This document shows, piece by piece, positions 8,731 through 17,898 of a DNA stretch of 64,000 bases (the stretch's first letter is position 1; each line of letters opens with the position of its first letter). The notes beneath the pieces are model-generated. The model was not told the origin of the DNA, made no database searches, and saw only the letters and a list, made by a program, of their open reading frames with translations. Where the stretch lies: NCBI RefSeq assembly GCF_025860405.1, contig NZ_CP063785.1, positions 1,984,001-2,048,000 on the forward strand, written 5' to 3'. The DNA is from Tolypothrix sp. PCC 7712 (lineage in GTDB: Bacteria > Cyanobacteriota > Cyanobacteriia > Cyanobacteriales > Nostocaceae). The translations under genes were made by a program, and so were the position numbers.

Positions 8731-9930
8731 ATGGGTCGCGCCAAAAAGGTTGTCCTGGCTTATTCTGGGGGAGTTGATACTTCAGTGTGCATTCCTTACC
8801 TCAAAGAAGAGTGGGGTGTGGAAGAGGTAATTACGTTAGCAGCAGATTTAGGTCAAGGAGATGAATTAGAACCAGTTCGAGAAAAAGCTTTAAAATCGGG
8901 TGCAAGTGAATCTCTAGTAGCGGATGTTAAAGACAGTTTCGTGAAAGATTACGCGTTTGCAGCGATTCAAGCTAACGCCCTCTATGAAAATCGTTATCCT
9001 CTAGGAACTGCGCTTGCCCGTCCACTCATTGCCAAAATATTAGTAGAAACAGCTGAAAAATATGGTGCAGATGCGATCGCTCACGGTTGCACTGGTAAAG
9101 GTAACGATCAGGTACGCTTTGATGTTTCCTGTGCGGCGCTGAATCCTAATCTCAAAATCCTTGCACCCGCACGGGAATGGGGGATGAGTCGGGAGCAAAC
9201 CATCGCCTATGGTGAACGCTATGGTATTCCCGCACCTGTAAAAAAATCTTCTCCATACAGTATTGATAAAAATTTGCTCGGGCGCAGCATTGAAGCTGGG
9301 GTGCTGGAAGATCCAGCATTTGAACCACCAGAAGAAATTTATGAGATGACTAAAGCGATCGCAAATACTCCCGATCAGCCTGAATATATTGAAATTGGTT
9401 TCCAACATGGGATTCCTACAACTCTCAACGGAATTGCAAAAAACCCAGTTGCGTTGATTGAACAACTCAATCAACTAGCAGGAAATCACGGTATTGGGCG
9501 GATTGATATGATCGAAAACCGCTTGGTGGGTATTAAATCTCGAGAAATCTATGAATCCCCGGCAATGGTTGTGTTAATTCAGGCACACCGAGATTTAGAA
9601 AGCTTAACTTTAACAGCAGATGTCAGCCACTACAAGCGTGGTATTGAAGAGACTTATACGCAATTAGTCTACAACGGTCTGTGGTACAGTCCCTTAAAAG
9701 CAGCCCTAGATGGGTTTATTCAAAAGACACAAGAACGAGTTTCTGGTACTGTACGGGTGAAACTGTTCAAAGGTAATGCTACCTTAGTCGGGCGCTGGAG
9801 TGACAATTCTCTTTATACCCCTGACTTAGCAACCTACGGCGCTGACGACCAATTCGATCATAAAGCGGCTGAAGGCTTTATTTACGTTTGGGGCTTACCA
9901 ACCCGGATTTGGGCACAGCAAAACAAGTAA
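8731..9930 (+). CDS. argG: Argininosuccinate synthase
   Basis: The 399-residue enzyme condenses citrulline and aspartate with ATP in arginine synthesis. The N-terminal ATP-pyrophosphatase loop [10 protein letters not shown] is at about residues 9-18. The [13 protein letters not shown] motif (about 113-125) and the [13 protein letters not shown] segment (about 170-182) are intact, and length is normal. I place the start at the ATG at 8731, preceded by GGAG at 8721-8724. A GTG four codons upstream overlaps that ribosome-binding site and is unlikely. The gene stands alone and ends at a terminator shared with the convergent DedA gene. Confidence 0.97.
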   Translation: MGRAKKVVLAYSGGVDTSVCIPYLKEEWGVEEVITLAADLGQGDELEPVREKALKSGASESLVADVKDSFVKDYAFAAIQANALYENRYPLGTALARPLIAKILVETAEKYGADAIAHGCTGKGNDQVRFDVSCAALNPNLKILAPAREWGMSREQTIAYGERYGIPAPVKKSSPYSIDKNLLGRSIEAGVLEDPAFEPPEEIYEMTKAIANTPDQPEYIEIGFQHGIPTTLNGIAKNPVALIEQLNQLAGNHGIGRIDMIENRLVGIKSREIYESPAMVVLIQAHRDLESLTLTADVSHYKRGIEETYTQLVYNGLWYSPLKAALDGFIQKTQERVSGTVRVKLFKGNATLVGRWSDNSLYTPDLATYGADDQFDHKAAEGFIYVWGLPTRIWAQQNK

Positions 9931-10066
9931 ATATTAAAGTAAAAGCAATACTACAAGGGATAGCGTTTTCAACTCAAAATTAGTTAAGGGTAAAAGGTTA
10001 AGGGTTAAAGGTTTTTTTCCCTTTTCCCATTCCCCTTTTTCCCCTTAACCGACAACTATTGAAAGC

Positions 10067-10108
10067 AAAAAGGCAAAAGCTCAAATAAATGAGAACTTTT
10101 GCCTTTTT
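10067..10108. terminator. Bidirectional terminator between argG and the DedA gene
   Basis: The stem AAAAAGGCAAAAG-CTCA pairs with TGAG-AACTTTTGCCTTTTT across the loop AATAAA, with one bulged base. A/T tracts flank both sides, as suits two convergent genes. A second purine/pyrimidine inverted run lies just upstream at about 9986-10047. Confidence 0.75.
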
Positions 10109-10129
10109 ACTTTTCACTTTTTACTTAAA

Positions 10130-10759
10130 CTATTCTCCTGCTGCGCGCTTGACTTGGCGAGATTCTAACCACAGGGGTATAACAATCAAGGCTACTAAAA
10201 TTAGTAAGGCCGCGATCGCAAAATGGCTTACCCAAGAAACTAATTGTTCTAGAGAAACCACTTTTCCTGCGAAGAAAGCTAATGTCACCATCACACCAGC
10301 CCACGCACTAGCCCCTGCTAAGTTATATACAAAGAATTTTCCGAAAGACATATCAGCTATCCCGGCTAGTGGAGCTGCAAAAATTCTTAGTAATGCAAAA
10401 AAGCGGCCAAAAAACACAGCTTTACCTGCATTTTCACTAAATTGCGCTTTAATATTTAGCAGTTTTTCTTCAGATATGCGGAATATCTTACCCATTTGAA
10501 GTAAGAAACTCCAACCTCCGAGCCTACCAATCCAATAGCCACAAGTGCCCCCCAGCACAGCACCGGCAACGGCGTTCCCAAGCACAAACCAGTAATTAAG
10601 TTCATTACTGCCAGCTAAAAACCCACCTACAAGAGTTAAGGTTTCGCCAGGAAGGGGAATGCCCAAATTTTCTAGCAAAATTCCCAAAAATATTGCCCAA
10701 TAACCATAATGGTGGGCGAATTCCTGGATGTTTTCTAGTGAAATCAACTCAAGAGACAT
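10130..10759 (-). CDS. DedA/VTT family membrane protein
   Basis: The 209-residue protein has the DedA (SNARE-associated/VTT) layout. A re-entrant region with ENLGIPLPGETLTLVGGFLA (about 30-49) is followed by GGTCGYWIGRLGG (about 70-82) and FFGRFFALLRIFAAPLAGIA (about 114-133), with C-terminal membrane helices. The basic residues in FGRF and LLR are characteristic of the family, which is implicated in lipid scrambling (undecaprenyl phosphate or phospholipid recycling) and membrane homeostasis. Substrate is not predictable. The ATG at 10757-10759 is the start. It is a single-gene unit. Confidence 0.9.
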   Translation of the reverse strand: MSLELISLENIQEFAHHYGYWAIFLGILLENLGIPLPGETLTLVGGFLAGSNELNYWFVLGNAVAGAVLGGTCGYWIGRLGGWSFLLQMGKIFRISEEKLLNIKAQFSENAGKAVFFGRFFALLRIFAAPLAGIADMSFGKFFVYNLAGASAWAGVMVTLAFFAGKVVSLEQLVSWVSHFAIAALLILVALIVIPLWLESRQVKRAAGE

Positions 10760-11222
10760 TCCGCACCGCCGTCTTTACAATTTTTTACTTGTATTATAAT
10801 CTTGGCTCCTTTCTGGCTGGCCTGTCAATCAAGCCACTTATAGGGTTTTATAGTTTCTAGTCTATCTTAACTATTAACTAAAGGTGCTTGACTATTGGTA
10901 ATTAATAGGTTATTAGCATAACCGTATAGTTACTGATGGTCAGTATAATCTTTTTATAAAAAATTTATTAAAGGGCTAGCAAATATAAAAATCTTGTAAA
11001 AGATATTTAGGATACTGCCATTCTTAGGGGTTTATGCCTATATTGATGAAAGTTAAGACAAATTATACGGCATGAATACTGAAAAAACTTGTCTCAACTG
11101 CTATGCTGTCATTAACCGCAGAGTTCGGTAATACTGTCATGGTTGTTGTCAAGCGAACACAGTGTTAATGCCCGTTTTTTGTTTTTGTTTGTTATAGTGT
11201 TGCAATTTATTCAGTGAAATTC
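10760..11222. other. Intergenic region, nothing recognised
   Basis: These 463 AT-rich bases lie between the divergent DedA and STAS genes and must hold both promoters. I see only short direct TAATTAATAGG-like runs and no convincing operator, RNA gene or repeat. Confidence 0.5.
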
Positions 11223-11576
11223 ATGACTCTAAAACAGAAACTTCAAGTGGTTTTGTTCAAACCTCAAGGCAGCATTGATTTAGAGGGTGGTATAGCTTTA
11301 AGTAATGAGATGCTTCAAGTGGTACCCCAACCTCATCAACTTTGGGTGATTGATTTAGCCGCAGTGGATTTTATGGATAGTTCTGGATTGGTCTCCCTAG
11401 TAAAAGTATTAACAGCTGCGCGCCAAAGTGGATGCCGCTTAGTTCTGTGTAATGTAAAAGCACCCGTGCGATTAGTGTTAGAACTTACTCAACTAGATTC
11501 AGTATTTGAAAGTTTTGATACCTATGAAGATGTTCTGTCTCTTGTCCACGATCGCAGACTGGCTCTAGCAAGTTGA
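11223..11576 (+). CDS. STAS-domain protein (anti-sigma factor antagonist-like)
   Basis: The protein of about 117 residues consists of one STAS domain. The phosphorylatable serine motif is DFMDSSGLVSLVK (about residues 50-62), preceded by the LWVIDLAAV strand. In SpoIIAA/RsbV-type proteins this serine is phosphorylated by an anti-sigma kinase and dephosphorylated by a PP2C phosphatase; neither partner is in the window. I chose the ATG at 11223; an in-frame GTG at 11214 would add three residues. Length matches the family. It is monocistronic, and partner switching here is inference from the family. Confidence 0.85.
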   Translation: MTLKQKLQVVLFKPQGSIDLEGGIALSNEMLQVVPQPHQLWVIDLAAVDFMDSSGLVSLVKVLTAARQSGCRLVLCNVKAPVRLVLELTQLDSVFESFDTYEDVLSLVHDRRLALAS

Positions 11577-11930
11577 ATCTCCATTTCATCGGAAAATACA
11601 TGGTGAGGTCAATTAATTTTATAAATTCTTAATAATTTCTCTGGTTACTATATCCTCACCATGATTAACCATCACAAACTAGTGCTCACACAAATTTATT
11701 TAAATTTTAACTATTCCAGAGAAAATCCCTAATTAAGCGTCGATAAAAAAACCTTAAGGGCAATTGCCCTTGGGGAATCTCAATAAACTTATATTTAAAA
11801 ACTTGAAGCTTTGATTATAAAAAGTCAGGGAAAGCGCAGGGGCAAACAACTCAAAATTCAAAAGTCCATTTAACCTCCGACTTTTGACTTTTGATTCTTG
11901 ACCCTTGACCCATGCTCAATAGCAAATCAT
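11577..11930. other. Intergenic region between convergent genes
   Basis: A perfect palindrome AAGGGCAATTGCCCTT at about 11754-11769 could be a terminator stem, but it is followed by GGGGAA rather than a T run. Low-complexity CTTTTGACTT sequence precedes the next gene. No gene is seen. Confidence 0.5.
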
Positions 11931-12497
11931 TTATTGGCTATTAGTTACAGGCGAAATAGAAGTTTCTTCTGATGTTGGACGGGGAAAAGTTGGCAAATCA
12001 ATGCCACTATGATTAGCATTACGGCTTTTTAGTGCTAATCGATAACTAACACTTTGTAATTCTGCTTGCAATTGCCGATTTTCGCGTTGGAGTATTGCTA
12101 CTTTTTCTCTCACAGGAGCCATACGCTCCTCGAATTTGCGACGATAAATTTGGGGTAACTCTTGTACTACTTGCTCCAACATCCGACTGCGATCGGTCAA
12201 TTCTTGCACATTTTGCCGTAACTGATAAATTTCGGTATCACGTGCCGTAATTTGCTCTTGGTAGAATGTCACCTGTTGTTCAATAGCTTGCAATTGTTCT
12301 TGCAAAGCCTGCAACTGCTTCGTATCTTGCTCTGGCTCTGGTGGCTTTGGGGGCATAAAGCTAGTATTGCCCTTCACCAGTCGGAAGAGTTCTTGCGATA
12401 GCTGTTGCACTAATTGATCGCGAAGCTGCAACTCTTGGCGCAGTTGCGATACTTCGGTAGAGAGAGCTTGGATATTGGATGTATCAGATTGGCTCAC
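11931..12497 (-). CDS. Coiled-coil protein of unknown function
   Basis: The 188-residue soluble protein is dominated by coiled coil: about residues 8-42 and 58-155, rich in Q, L and E heptads. A proline-rich break (FMPPKPPEPEQD, about 47-58) separates the two helices, and the C-terminus is disordered with several S, T and P. There is no signal peptide or membrane segment. I have seen similar proteins next to rpsF in cyanobacteria but know no function. The start is GTG at 12495-12497, with GGGAG about 11 bases upstream. Confidence 0.65.
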   Translation of the reverse strand: MSQSDTSNIQALSTEVSQLRQELQLRDQLVQQLSQELFRLVKGNTSFMPPKPPEPEQDTKQLQALQEQLQAIEQQVTFYQEQITARDTEIYQLRQNVQELTDRSRMLEQVVQELPQIYRRKFEERMAPVREKVAILQRENRQLQAELQSVSYRLALKSRNANHSGIDLPTFPRPTSEETSISPVTNSQ

Positions 12498-12647
12498 AGC
12501 GGCTTACAGCTCCCATTCAAAAAAATATGCGCTTTTAGGTAGAACTGCGGTCATACTTGCTCAAGCAAGTACTTGTTAATTTAGCATTACTAGCTAAGTT
12601 AGTCAGAAAAAAAAGCACATTTTTTTTGAGTTTTGTGTTACCCATTT

Positions 12648-12679
12648 TTAAGTGCTGAGAAGGTAAATCTCAGCACTTA
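12648..12679 (-). terminator. Intrinsic terminator of rpsF
   Basis: The arms AAGTGCTGAGA and TCTCAGCACTT flank AGGTAAA immediately beyond the rpsF stop codon. On the minus strand the stem is followed by an AAAAATGGG stretch rather than a strong T run, so termination may be partial. Confidence 0.65.
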
Positions 12680-12685
12680 ACCTGC

Positions 12686-13012
12686 TTAAGCGCTTACAGC
12701 CACTTGAGCCGCTTTTTCCTCGTGAACATCCTGTTTAATAGTCAGGTAGCGAATTACTTCTTCGCTTAAGCGCATAGCCCTTTCTACAGGGGCGATCGCA
12801 GTTCCCGGGCCAGTATAGTTGAATTGAATGTAAATGCCATCCCGCTGCTTTTTAATTTCATAAGCTAGACGACGCTTGCCACGATTTTGAATTTGGATAT
12901 CTTCTGCACCGTGTTCTTTGAGCAAGTTCTGATATTTAGTAATCGCTTGCTCTACTTGTTCGTCTCCTAAGTCAGGACGCAGGATGAACATTGTTTCATA
13001 AACTATGGACAT
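12686..13012 (-). CDS. rpsF: 30S ribosomal protein S6
   Basis: The 108-residue protein binds 16S rRNA with S18 in the 30S platform. Family motifs are present: [11 protein letters not shown] at the start, [12 protein letters not shown], the conserved [20 protein letters not shown] core, and [11 protein letters not shown] before a short variable tail. I start it at the ATG at 13010-13012, which has AAGGAG about ten bases upstream. The longer open frame up to 13063 would add 17 residues not found in S6. It is alone, without the rpsR or rplI partners that accompany it in many other bacteria. Confidence 0.96.
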   Translation of the reverse strand: MSIVYETMFILRPDLGDEQVEQAITKYQNLLKEHGAEDIQIQNRGKRRLAYEIKKQRDGIYIQFNYTGPGTAIAPVERAMRLSEEVIRYLTIKQDVHEEKAAQVAVSA

Positions 13013-13244
13013 GGTTTTTAGTCTCCTTATGGACAAAAAGGCTGCTACTGCTAATTTATACATGAACCTGCAGAAACAAGCTCAGTACTAATCAACATCT
13101 GAAGCAACAAGGAACTATAATCTTACCAGTTTTCAAATTGAATCTAGAGCCAAATTAGCCAAAGTTTTGAATCTCTTAGCTAACTAATGCTTGCTCTTGA
13201 GATCACAGCTTGTAATTGCATCCAAAAGGACATTAATCAAGGTT

Positions 13245-14018
13245 ATGGCGCAACGCTATGTGCGAGTTCAAAATCAGGAAGGACAGATTTATTATGGGTT
13301 GTTACAACTCTCCCTAAATGTCCAGGTGCTAGACGCTCCGCCTTGGCTACAGGGACAACCTACGGATTTAATCTTGGAACCAGAAGAATATCAAATTCTG
13401 GCTCCTTGTGCTCCCTCAAAAATTGTTGCGGTGGGTAAGAATTATGCCGATCATGCTGCAGAAATGGGAACTCCTGTACCAAGTGAGCCACTCCTCTTTC
13501 TCAAGCCGCCCACATCAATTATTGCCTCTGAGACGGAAATCAAATATCCAGTGCTATCACAAAGAGTAGACTATGAAGGCGAATTGGCATTGATCATTGG
13601 CGATCGCACCAGTGAATGTACCCCAGAAGAGGCCCAAACTAAAATTTGGGGTTACACCATTGCCAATGATGTCACAGCCAGAGATTTGCAAAAAAAAGAT
13701 GGACAATGGACGAGAGCCAAAGGTTTTGACACCTTTTGCCCCTTGGGCCCCTGGATTGTCCGAGAATTAAACCCAGGAGCGAGATTGCAGACTTTTTTAA
13801 ACGACAATGTGAATCCAGTACAATCTAGCTGTATTGATCAAATGGTATTTCCACCAGATTTTTTAGTGTCTTATATCAGCCAAGTGATGACACTAATGCC
13901 CGGCGATGTAGTCCTTACAGGTACACCAGAGGGTGTGGGAGCTTTGCAACTAGGCGATCGCGTCCGTGTGGAAATTGAAGGCATTGGTCGCCTAGAAAAC
14001 ATCATTGTCTCTCGTTAA
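13245..14018 (+). CDS. Fumarylacetoacetate hydrolase family protein
   Basis: The 257-residue protein has an N-terminal cap of about 60 residues and a C-terminal FAH fold. Metal-binding and catalytic motifs are visible: AVGKNYADHAAEMG (about 63-76), DYEGELALIIG with the two metal glutamates nearby (about 107-127), GYTIANDVTARDLQ (about 142-155) and the late LTGTPEGVG (about 223-231). Members hydrolyse or decarboxylate beta-diketo acids (for example oxaloacetate or acylpyruvates); the exact substrate is not evident. The ATG at 13245 follows an AAGG; an upstream frame start adds residues unlike the family. It is divergent from rpsF and ends 3 bases before the convergent Tic20-like gene. Confidence 0.9.
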   Translation: MAQRYVRVQNQEGQIYYGLLQLSLNVQVLDAPPWLQGQPTDLILEPEEYQILAPCAPSKIVAVGKNYADHAAEMGTPVPSEPLLFLKPPTSIIASETEIKYPVLSQRVDYEGELALIIGDRTSECTPEEAQTKIWGYTIANDVTARDLQKKDGQWTRAKGFDTFCPLGPWIVRELNPGARLQTFLNDNVNPVQSSCIDQMVFPPDFLVSYISQVMTLMPGDVVLTGTPEGVGALQLGDRVRVEIEGIGRLENIIVSR

Positions 14019-14021
14019 TCG

Positions 14022-14501
14022 CTAACGTACTTGCATATAAACAGCATCCGAAACTGCGGGAATTTCTGCGTAGCGTCCCATCAAAGACTGGGCAACAGAA
14101 TATACCACTGCTGCCACTAGACCAAGAAAGATTGTGCTAGCTACTGTTTGCACCGCAAAAGCTATCCCAGGGAGTGCAATCACCCGCAAAACTATACTGC
14201 CAAGAAACACAATAATGTCTAACAGAATTGCCTGCATAGTGTTGTAACGGATGAAATGATTTATTTTTTCATTTCTCACTACCAAAAAGAATAAGGCAAA
14301 GAAGACAATTAGTTGACCAAATTGTCCTAAACTACCATAAATGAGAACAACAGGCTGAAGAGGCACAAGTAGCACTTGCAGCGCCGGAAATTCTCTAAAT
14401 AAAGACACATAACCAAACATTAGCCCATCAATTAAGGGCAGCAAATAAGGTAAGCAAGCAAAAATCCGGTCGGAAACCGTTGTAGACCCGCGCCAAGCCA
14501 T
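14022..14501 (-). CDS. Tic20-like integral membrane protein
   Basis: The 159-residue protein has four hydrophobic segments. The N-terminal WRGSTTVSDRIFACLPYLLP and the central VVRNEKINHFIRYNTMQAIL (about 84-103) are hallmarks of the cyanobacterial relatives of Tic20, a component of the chloroplast inner-envelope import channel. The function in cyanobacteria is not established. The ATG lies at 14499-14501. Its stop codon is three bases from the convergent FAH-family gene with no room for a terminator, so transcripts probably overlap. Confidence 0.87.
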   Translation of the reverse strand: MAWRGSTTVSDRIFACLPYLLPLIDGLMFGYVSLFREFPALQVLLVPLQPVVLIYGSLGQFGQLIVFFALFFLVVRNEKINHFIRYNTMQAILLDIIVFLGSIVLRVIALPGIAFAVQTVASTIFLGLVAAVVYSVAQSLMGRYAEIPAVSDAVYMQVR

Positions 14502-14582
14502 TTTGCGTTCTCCTGTGCCAAAAAATCAACAGTTACTTGAGCCTAGGATAACGCAGTTACCTGCTCATGCTAGCAAATCTAA

Positions 14583-14780
14583 TTATTCTATATTGGCAAT
14601 GCGGAAACCCATCATACATTCATACTGTTCAGGCTGCTGTGCAGTGAGTTTGCTGACCTGGTGACCGCAACGCAGTTGACCTTGACTCCAACGGGGTTGA
14701 CCACTCCTATCAGCTAATAAACAAGACTGGCAAACCTTCCCAGGAGCCAGGATTTGATCTTCCATTAAAATGACTAGCAT
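14583..14780 (-). CDS. Four-cysteine mini-protein of unknown function
   Basis: The 65-residue protein contains CQSC (about residues 15-18), a third cysteine in LRCGHQVS (about 37) and a fourth in YECMMGF (about 54). The spacing and the adjacent GH suggest a small metal-binding or redox fold. The C-terminal YECMMGFRIANIE looks conserved from my memory of similar cyanobacterial proteins, but I know no function. The start is the ATG at 14778-14780, preceded by GGAGG seven bases upstream; an in-frame upstream start would overlap that site. It is in the same orientation as the Tic20-like gene, 81 bases ahead of it. Confidence 0.7.
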   Translation of the reverse strand: MLVILMEDQILAPGKVCQSCLLADRSGQPRWSQGQLRCGHQVSKLTAQQPEQYECMMGFRIANIE

Positions 14781-15293
14781 CTCATCCCTCCTGTAAATCC
14801 TCACTGTGACCCAACATTTTACTGAGGAAAGGATCGGCCTTTCAGACGCTCAAGCCTTAGAATTACCAAATATTCCAGCTTTGCTCAGTCTAGACTGTGG
14901 GAAAAGTGGATTGTGATTCACATGGGCAATGAACGCCTAAAATTAACCTTTCAGGCTTTTCTGGGCAAAAATGTCAGCCAGAGCAACTCAAACACGATTG
15001 TCCAGTAGCCTCTAAATTTATTGTATGTTGTCTATATTTTGAGAGGGGCTTTTTTAGTTAAAAGTAATACAGGGGGTGGGGATTGGGTAATGGGTAATGG
15101 GTAATGGGAAAAAGCTGAAGAGTAGAGAACGAATAATCGATGCCCAATGCCCCATGCCCCATGCCCAATAATTTATTTTCAAAAGCCATTGAACTATAGC
15201 CTTTGAAATATGTAATCTTGACTGTGGACTGTTGCTAAAATGTGACACTCAGGCAAAATACACAGTTGGGCAAATCCCCTAAGGATAGCGGAA
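14781..15293. other. Intergenic region upstream of glyA
   Basis: These 513 bases separate the divergent mini-protein and glyA. Near 15007-15056 a short stem (GCCTCT... and ...AGAGGGGCT) ends in TTTTTT and could terminate an unseen small RNA reading rightward; I cannot identify one. A repeat block (15064-15170) follows, with GGGTAAT heptamers facing CCCCATG heptamers. The promoter of glyA should lie in the last 100 bases. Confidence 0.5.
15064..15170. repeat. Inverted heptamer block (GGGTAAT / CCCCATG)
   Basis: Three GGGTAAT-type units near 15083-15108 face two or three CCCCATG units near 15146-15169, separated by about 40 bases. The layout parallels the blocks at 1222-1402 and 24040-24152. 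An open frame over this block (15054-15248, minus) is an effect of the repeats. Confidence 0.7.
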
Positions 15294-16577
15294 GTGACTA
15301 AGACAAACTCAGACATTCTTAACTCTAGCGATCCGGCGATCGCAGAGCTACTTAATCAAGAACTACAGCGTCAACGCGACCATTTAGAGTTGATTGCTAG
15401 TGAGAACTTTACCTCTGCAGCTGTACTAGCGGCTCAAGGTTCTGTACTAACAAATAAATATGCTGAAGGACTGCCTGGTAAACGCTACTATGGCGGTTGT
15501 GAATTTGTCGATAAAGTTGAGCAGCTAGCAATTGACCGTGCGAAAAAGCTTTTTGGTGCGGCTCATGCCAATGTTCAACCCCATTCCGGCGCACAAGCAA
15601 ATTTTGCGGTGTTTTTAACACTGTTAGAACCAGGCGACACAATCATGGGCATGGATTTGTCTCATGGGGGACATCTGACCCACGGTTCACCCGTGAATGT
15701 GTCTGGTAAGTGGTTCAAAGTGAAGCACTACGGCGTTAGCCAGCAAACAGAACAACTCGACTATGACCAAATTCGTGAGCTGGCGCTGAGGGAGCGTCCT
15801 AAGCTACTAATTTGCGGTTATTCGGCTTATCCTCGCATTATTGATTTTGAAAGATTCCGCAGTATCGCCGATGAAGTTGGTGCTTACCTACTAGCTGATA
15901 TTGCTCATATTGCTGGTTTAGTCGCCACTGGTCTGCATCCTAACCCAATTCCTCACTGCCATGTAGTGACTACAACCACCCATAAAACTCTACGCGGCCC
16001 TCGCGGTGGTTTGATTTTAACAGGCGACGCAGAATTGGGTAAAAAGCTGGATAAATCAGTTTTCCCCGGAACTCAAGGCGGGCCTTTAGAACATGTAATT
16101 GCGGCGAAAGCTGTGGCTTTTGGCGAAGCACTCAAGCCAGAATTTCAAACCTATTCTGCCCAAGTGATTGAGAATGCCCGTGCTTTGGCAAGTCAACTAC
16201 AAAATCGTGGGTTAAAGATAGTATCCGATGGTACAGATAACCATCTCATGTTAGTAGATTTACGGTCTATTGGTATGACAGGTAAGCAAGCGGATCAGTT
16301 AGTGAGTGGTGTAAATATTACCGCTAACAAAAACACAGTTCCCTTCGATCCGCAATCACCATTTGTCACCAGTGGTCTGAGATTAGGTTCACCAGCCATG
16401 ACCACCAGGGGCTTAGGTGTGGCAGAATTTACCGAGATAGGTAATATTATTGCCGATCGCCTATTATCTCCAGAATCAGAGGAAGTTGCAGCTGATTGTC
16501 GGCGCAGGGTAGCAGCATTATGCGATCGCTTCCCCCTCTACTCTCATCTAGAGATTCCTGTACCAGCTTTGGCATAG
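15294..16577 (+). CDS. glyA: Serine hydroxymethyltransferase
   Basis: The 427-residue PLP enzyme interconverts serine and glycine while charging tetrahydrofolate; in cyanobacteria it also serves the photorespiratory pathway. Recognised segments are [18 protein letters not shown] (about 32-49), [20 protein letters not shown], the substrate loop HGGHLTHGS, and the PLP lysine in [14 protein letters not shown] (about 223-236, Lys about 229). Length and all motifs are normal. The start is GTG at 15294 ([10 protein letters not shown]), preceded by AAGGA; no ATG fits. It is followed by a WecA-type gene and cinA on the same strand, separated by repeat-rich gaps. Confidence 0.97.
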   Translation: MTKTNSDILNSSDPAIAELLNQELQRQRDHLELIASENFTSAAVLAAQGSVLTNKYAEGLPGKRYYGGCEFVDKVEQLAIDRAKKLFGAAHANVQPHSGAQANFAVFLTLLEPGDTIMGMDLSHGGHLTHGSPVNVSGKWFKVKHYGVSQQTEQLDYDQIRELALRERPKLLICGYSAYPRIIDFERFRSIADEVGAYLLADIAHIAGLVATGLHPNPIPHCHVVTTTTHKTLRGPRGGLILTGDAELGKKLDKSVFPGTQGGPLEHVIAAKAVAFGEALKPEFQTYSAQVIENARALASQLQNRGLKIVSDGTDNHLMLVDLRSIGMTGKQADQLVSGVNITANKNTVPFDPQSPFVTSGLRLGSPAMTTRGLGVAEFTEIGNIIADRLLSPESEEVAADCRRRVAALCDRFPLYSHLEIPVPALA

Positions 16578-16690
16578 GGCATAGCGCATGGGGCATGGGG
16601 CATAGGGCATCGAGAATTTGTGATTTATTCTCCTCTCATCCTCCTCATCCCCATTACCAATTACCGATTACCCATTACCAATTCCTCAAT
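16575..16690. repeat. Low-complexity heptamer-type sequence after glyA
   Basis: GGGCATA, GCGCATG and GGGCATG units (about 16577-16612) directly follow the glyA stop. They are followed by pyrimidine-rich ATCCTCCTCATCC and TACCAATTACC runs near 16640-16685. It is a degenerate version of the G-rich/C-rich heptamer blocks elsewhere in the window. Confidence 0.65.
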
Positions 16691-16721
16691 CCCTAGACAA
16701 TTTACTTATTGAAAATTACAG

Positions 16722-17762
16722 ATGCCTCCTGAGATTTATCATCTGATTTCCTTCCTAGTTGCGGCTGTAGTCGTTCTTTGGACAACACCAGATATTAGGA
16801 AAATAGGTATAAAAAGTGGACGTGTAGATCAACCTGGTGAGCGAAAAGTTCATCAGCGCCCGATGGTACGCTTGGGAGGAGTTTCTATTTTCGCAGGGAC
16901 TATTACCTCTCTACTCATTGTCTGGTGGTTAGGTGGATTTGGCAGCCTACCACCAGACAAAGAATGGCAAATTTGGGGTGTAACTTTAGGTGGTCTCGGC
17001 TTTTTCCTGATTGGGTTAGCTGACGATTTGCTGAACTTGTCACCCTTGTCGCGTCTGCTGATGCAAGTAATTGTGGCATCTGGTGCGTGGAAAGCAGGGG
17101 TAAGTATAGATTTCGTAACTATTCCCACAATGGGGATTGTCAATCTAGACTGGCTGAGTTTACCAATTACAGTGATTTGGCTAGTGGGTATGGTCAATGC
17201 CATTAATTGGATTGACGGTTTAGATGGATTAGCTGCGGGAGTCAGTGGAATTGCGGCTGTGGTGATGCTAGTTGTAGCACTATTTATGCACCAACCAGCC
17301 GCCGCCCTCATTGCCGCCGCCCTTGCAGGTGCAGCACTAGGATTTCTCCGCTACAATTTCAACCCCGCTCAAATCTTTATGGGAGATGGCGGGGCTTATT
17401 TTATGGGATTCACCCTAGCTTCTGTAGGTGTAATTGGTCTGGTCAAAATTCCTGCTTTCACAGCCGTATTATTGCCTTACTTGATTCTTGCTGTGCCGAT
17501 TGTCGATATGTCAGCAGTAATTTTAGCGCGGCTAAGACGCGGTAAATCTCCGTTTACAGCCGATAAAAGCCATCTACACCATCGATTACTTAAAGCAGGT
17601 TTATCTCATCGCTGGACGGTTTTATTTATTTATTCTCTAACCCTATGGGTGGGCAGTTTAGCATTAGCTATTGCGGGGATACCCAGTGGTATTGCTTACG
17701 CCTGTGCTGGTACTTCGTTGCTGAGTTTTGCAGTTTGGCGAGTTTGGAAAATATCTCGATAA
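16722..17762 (+). CDS. WecA/MraY-family UDP-sugar:polyprenyl-phosphate sugar-1-phosphate transferase
   Basis: The 346-residue protein has about ten or eleven membrane helices. The catalytic aspartates of the family are visible: LADDLLNLSPLSR (about 99-111), NAINWIDGLDGLAAG (about 160-174) and FMGDGGAYFMGF (about 218-229), with the C-terminal SHLHHRLL histidine motif (about 283-290). It transfers a sugar-1-phosphate to undecaprenyl phosphate, starting assembly of an envelope polysaccharide. Presence of HLHHRLL favours the WecA/TagO/RfaA branch over MraY. It lies between glyA and cinA, an order I recall from other Nostocales. The ATG is at 16722. Confidence 0.88.
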   Translation: MPPEIYHLISFLVAAVVVLWTTPDIRKIGIKSGRVDQPGERKVHQRPMVRLGGVSIFAGTITSLLIVWWLGGFGSLPPDKEWQIWGVTLGGLGFFLIGLADDLLNLSPLSRLLMQVIVASGAWKAGVSIDFVTIPTMGIVNLDWLSLPITVIWLVGMVNAINWIDGLDGLAAGVSGIAAVVMLVVALFMHQPAAALIAAALAGAALGFLRYNFNPAQIFMGDGGAYFMGFTLASVGVIGLVKIPAFTAVLLPYLILAVPIVDMSAVILARLRRGKSPFTADKSHLHHRLLKAGLSHRWTVLFIYSLTLWVGSLALAIAGIPSGIAYACAGTSLLSFAVWRVWKISR

Positions 17763-17898
17763 AATCAGGTATTTTAAATGTGTTAATTAAGTTTTTAGTA
17801 AGGAATTTAATTTTTACCTTGAAGCGTTAAAGCCCTGACTGAAAAAATATCAATAAACACTAACTAAATATTTACGAATAATCTAAATCTAAAATCCT

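Noticed and set aside
15054..15248. Minus-strand open frame before glyA
   Set aside because: It covers a heptamer repeat block and encodes no recognisable protein.
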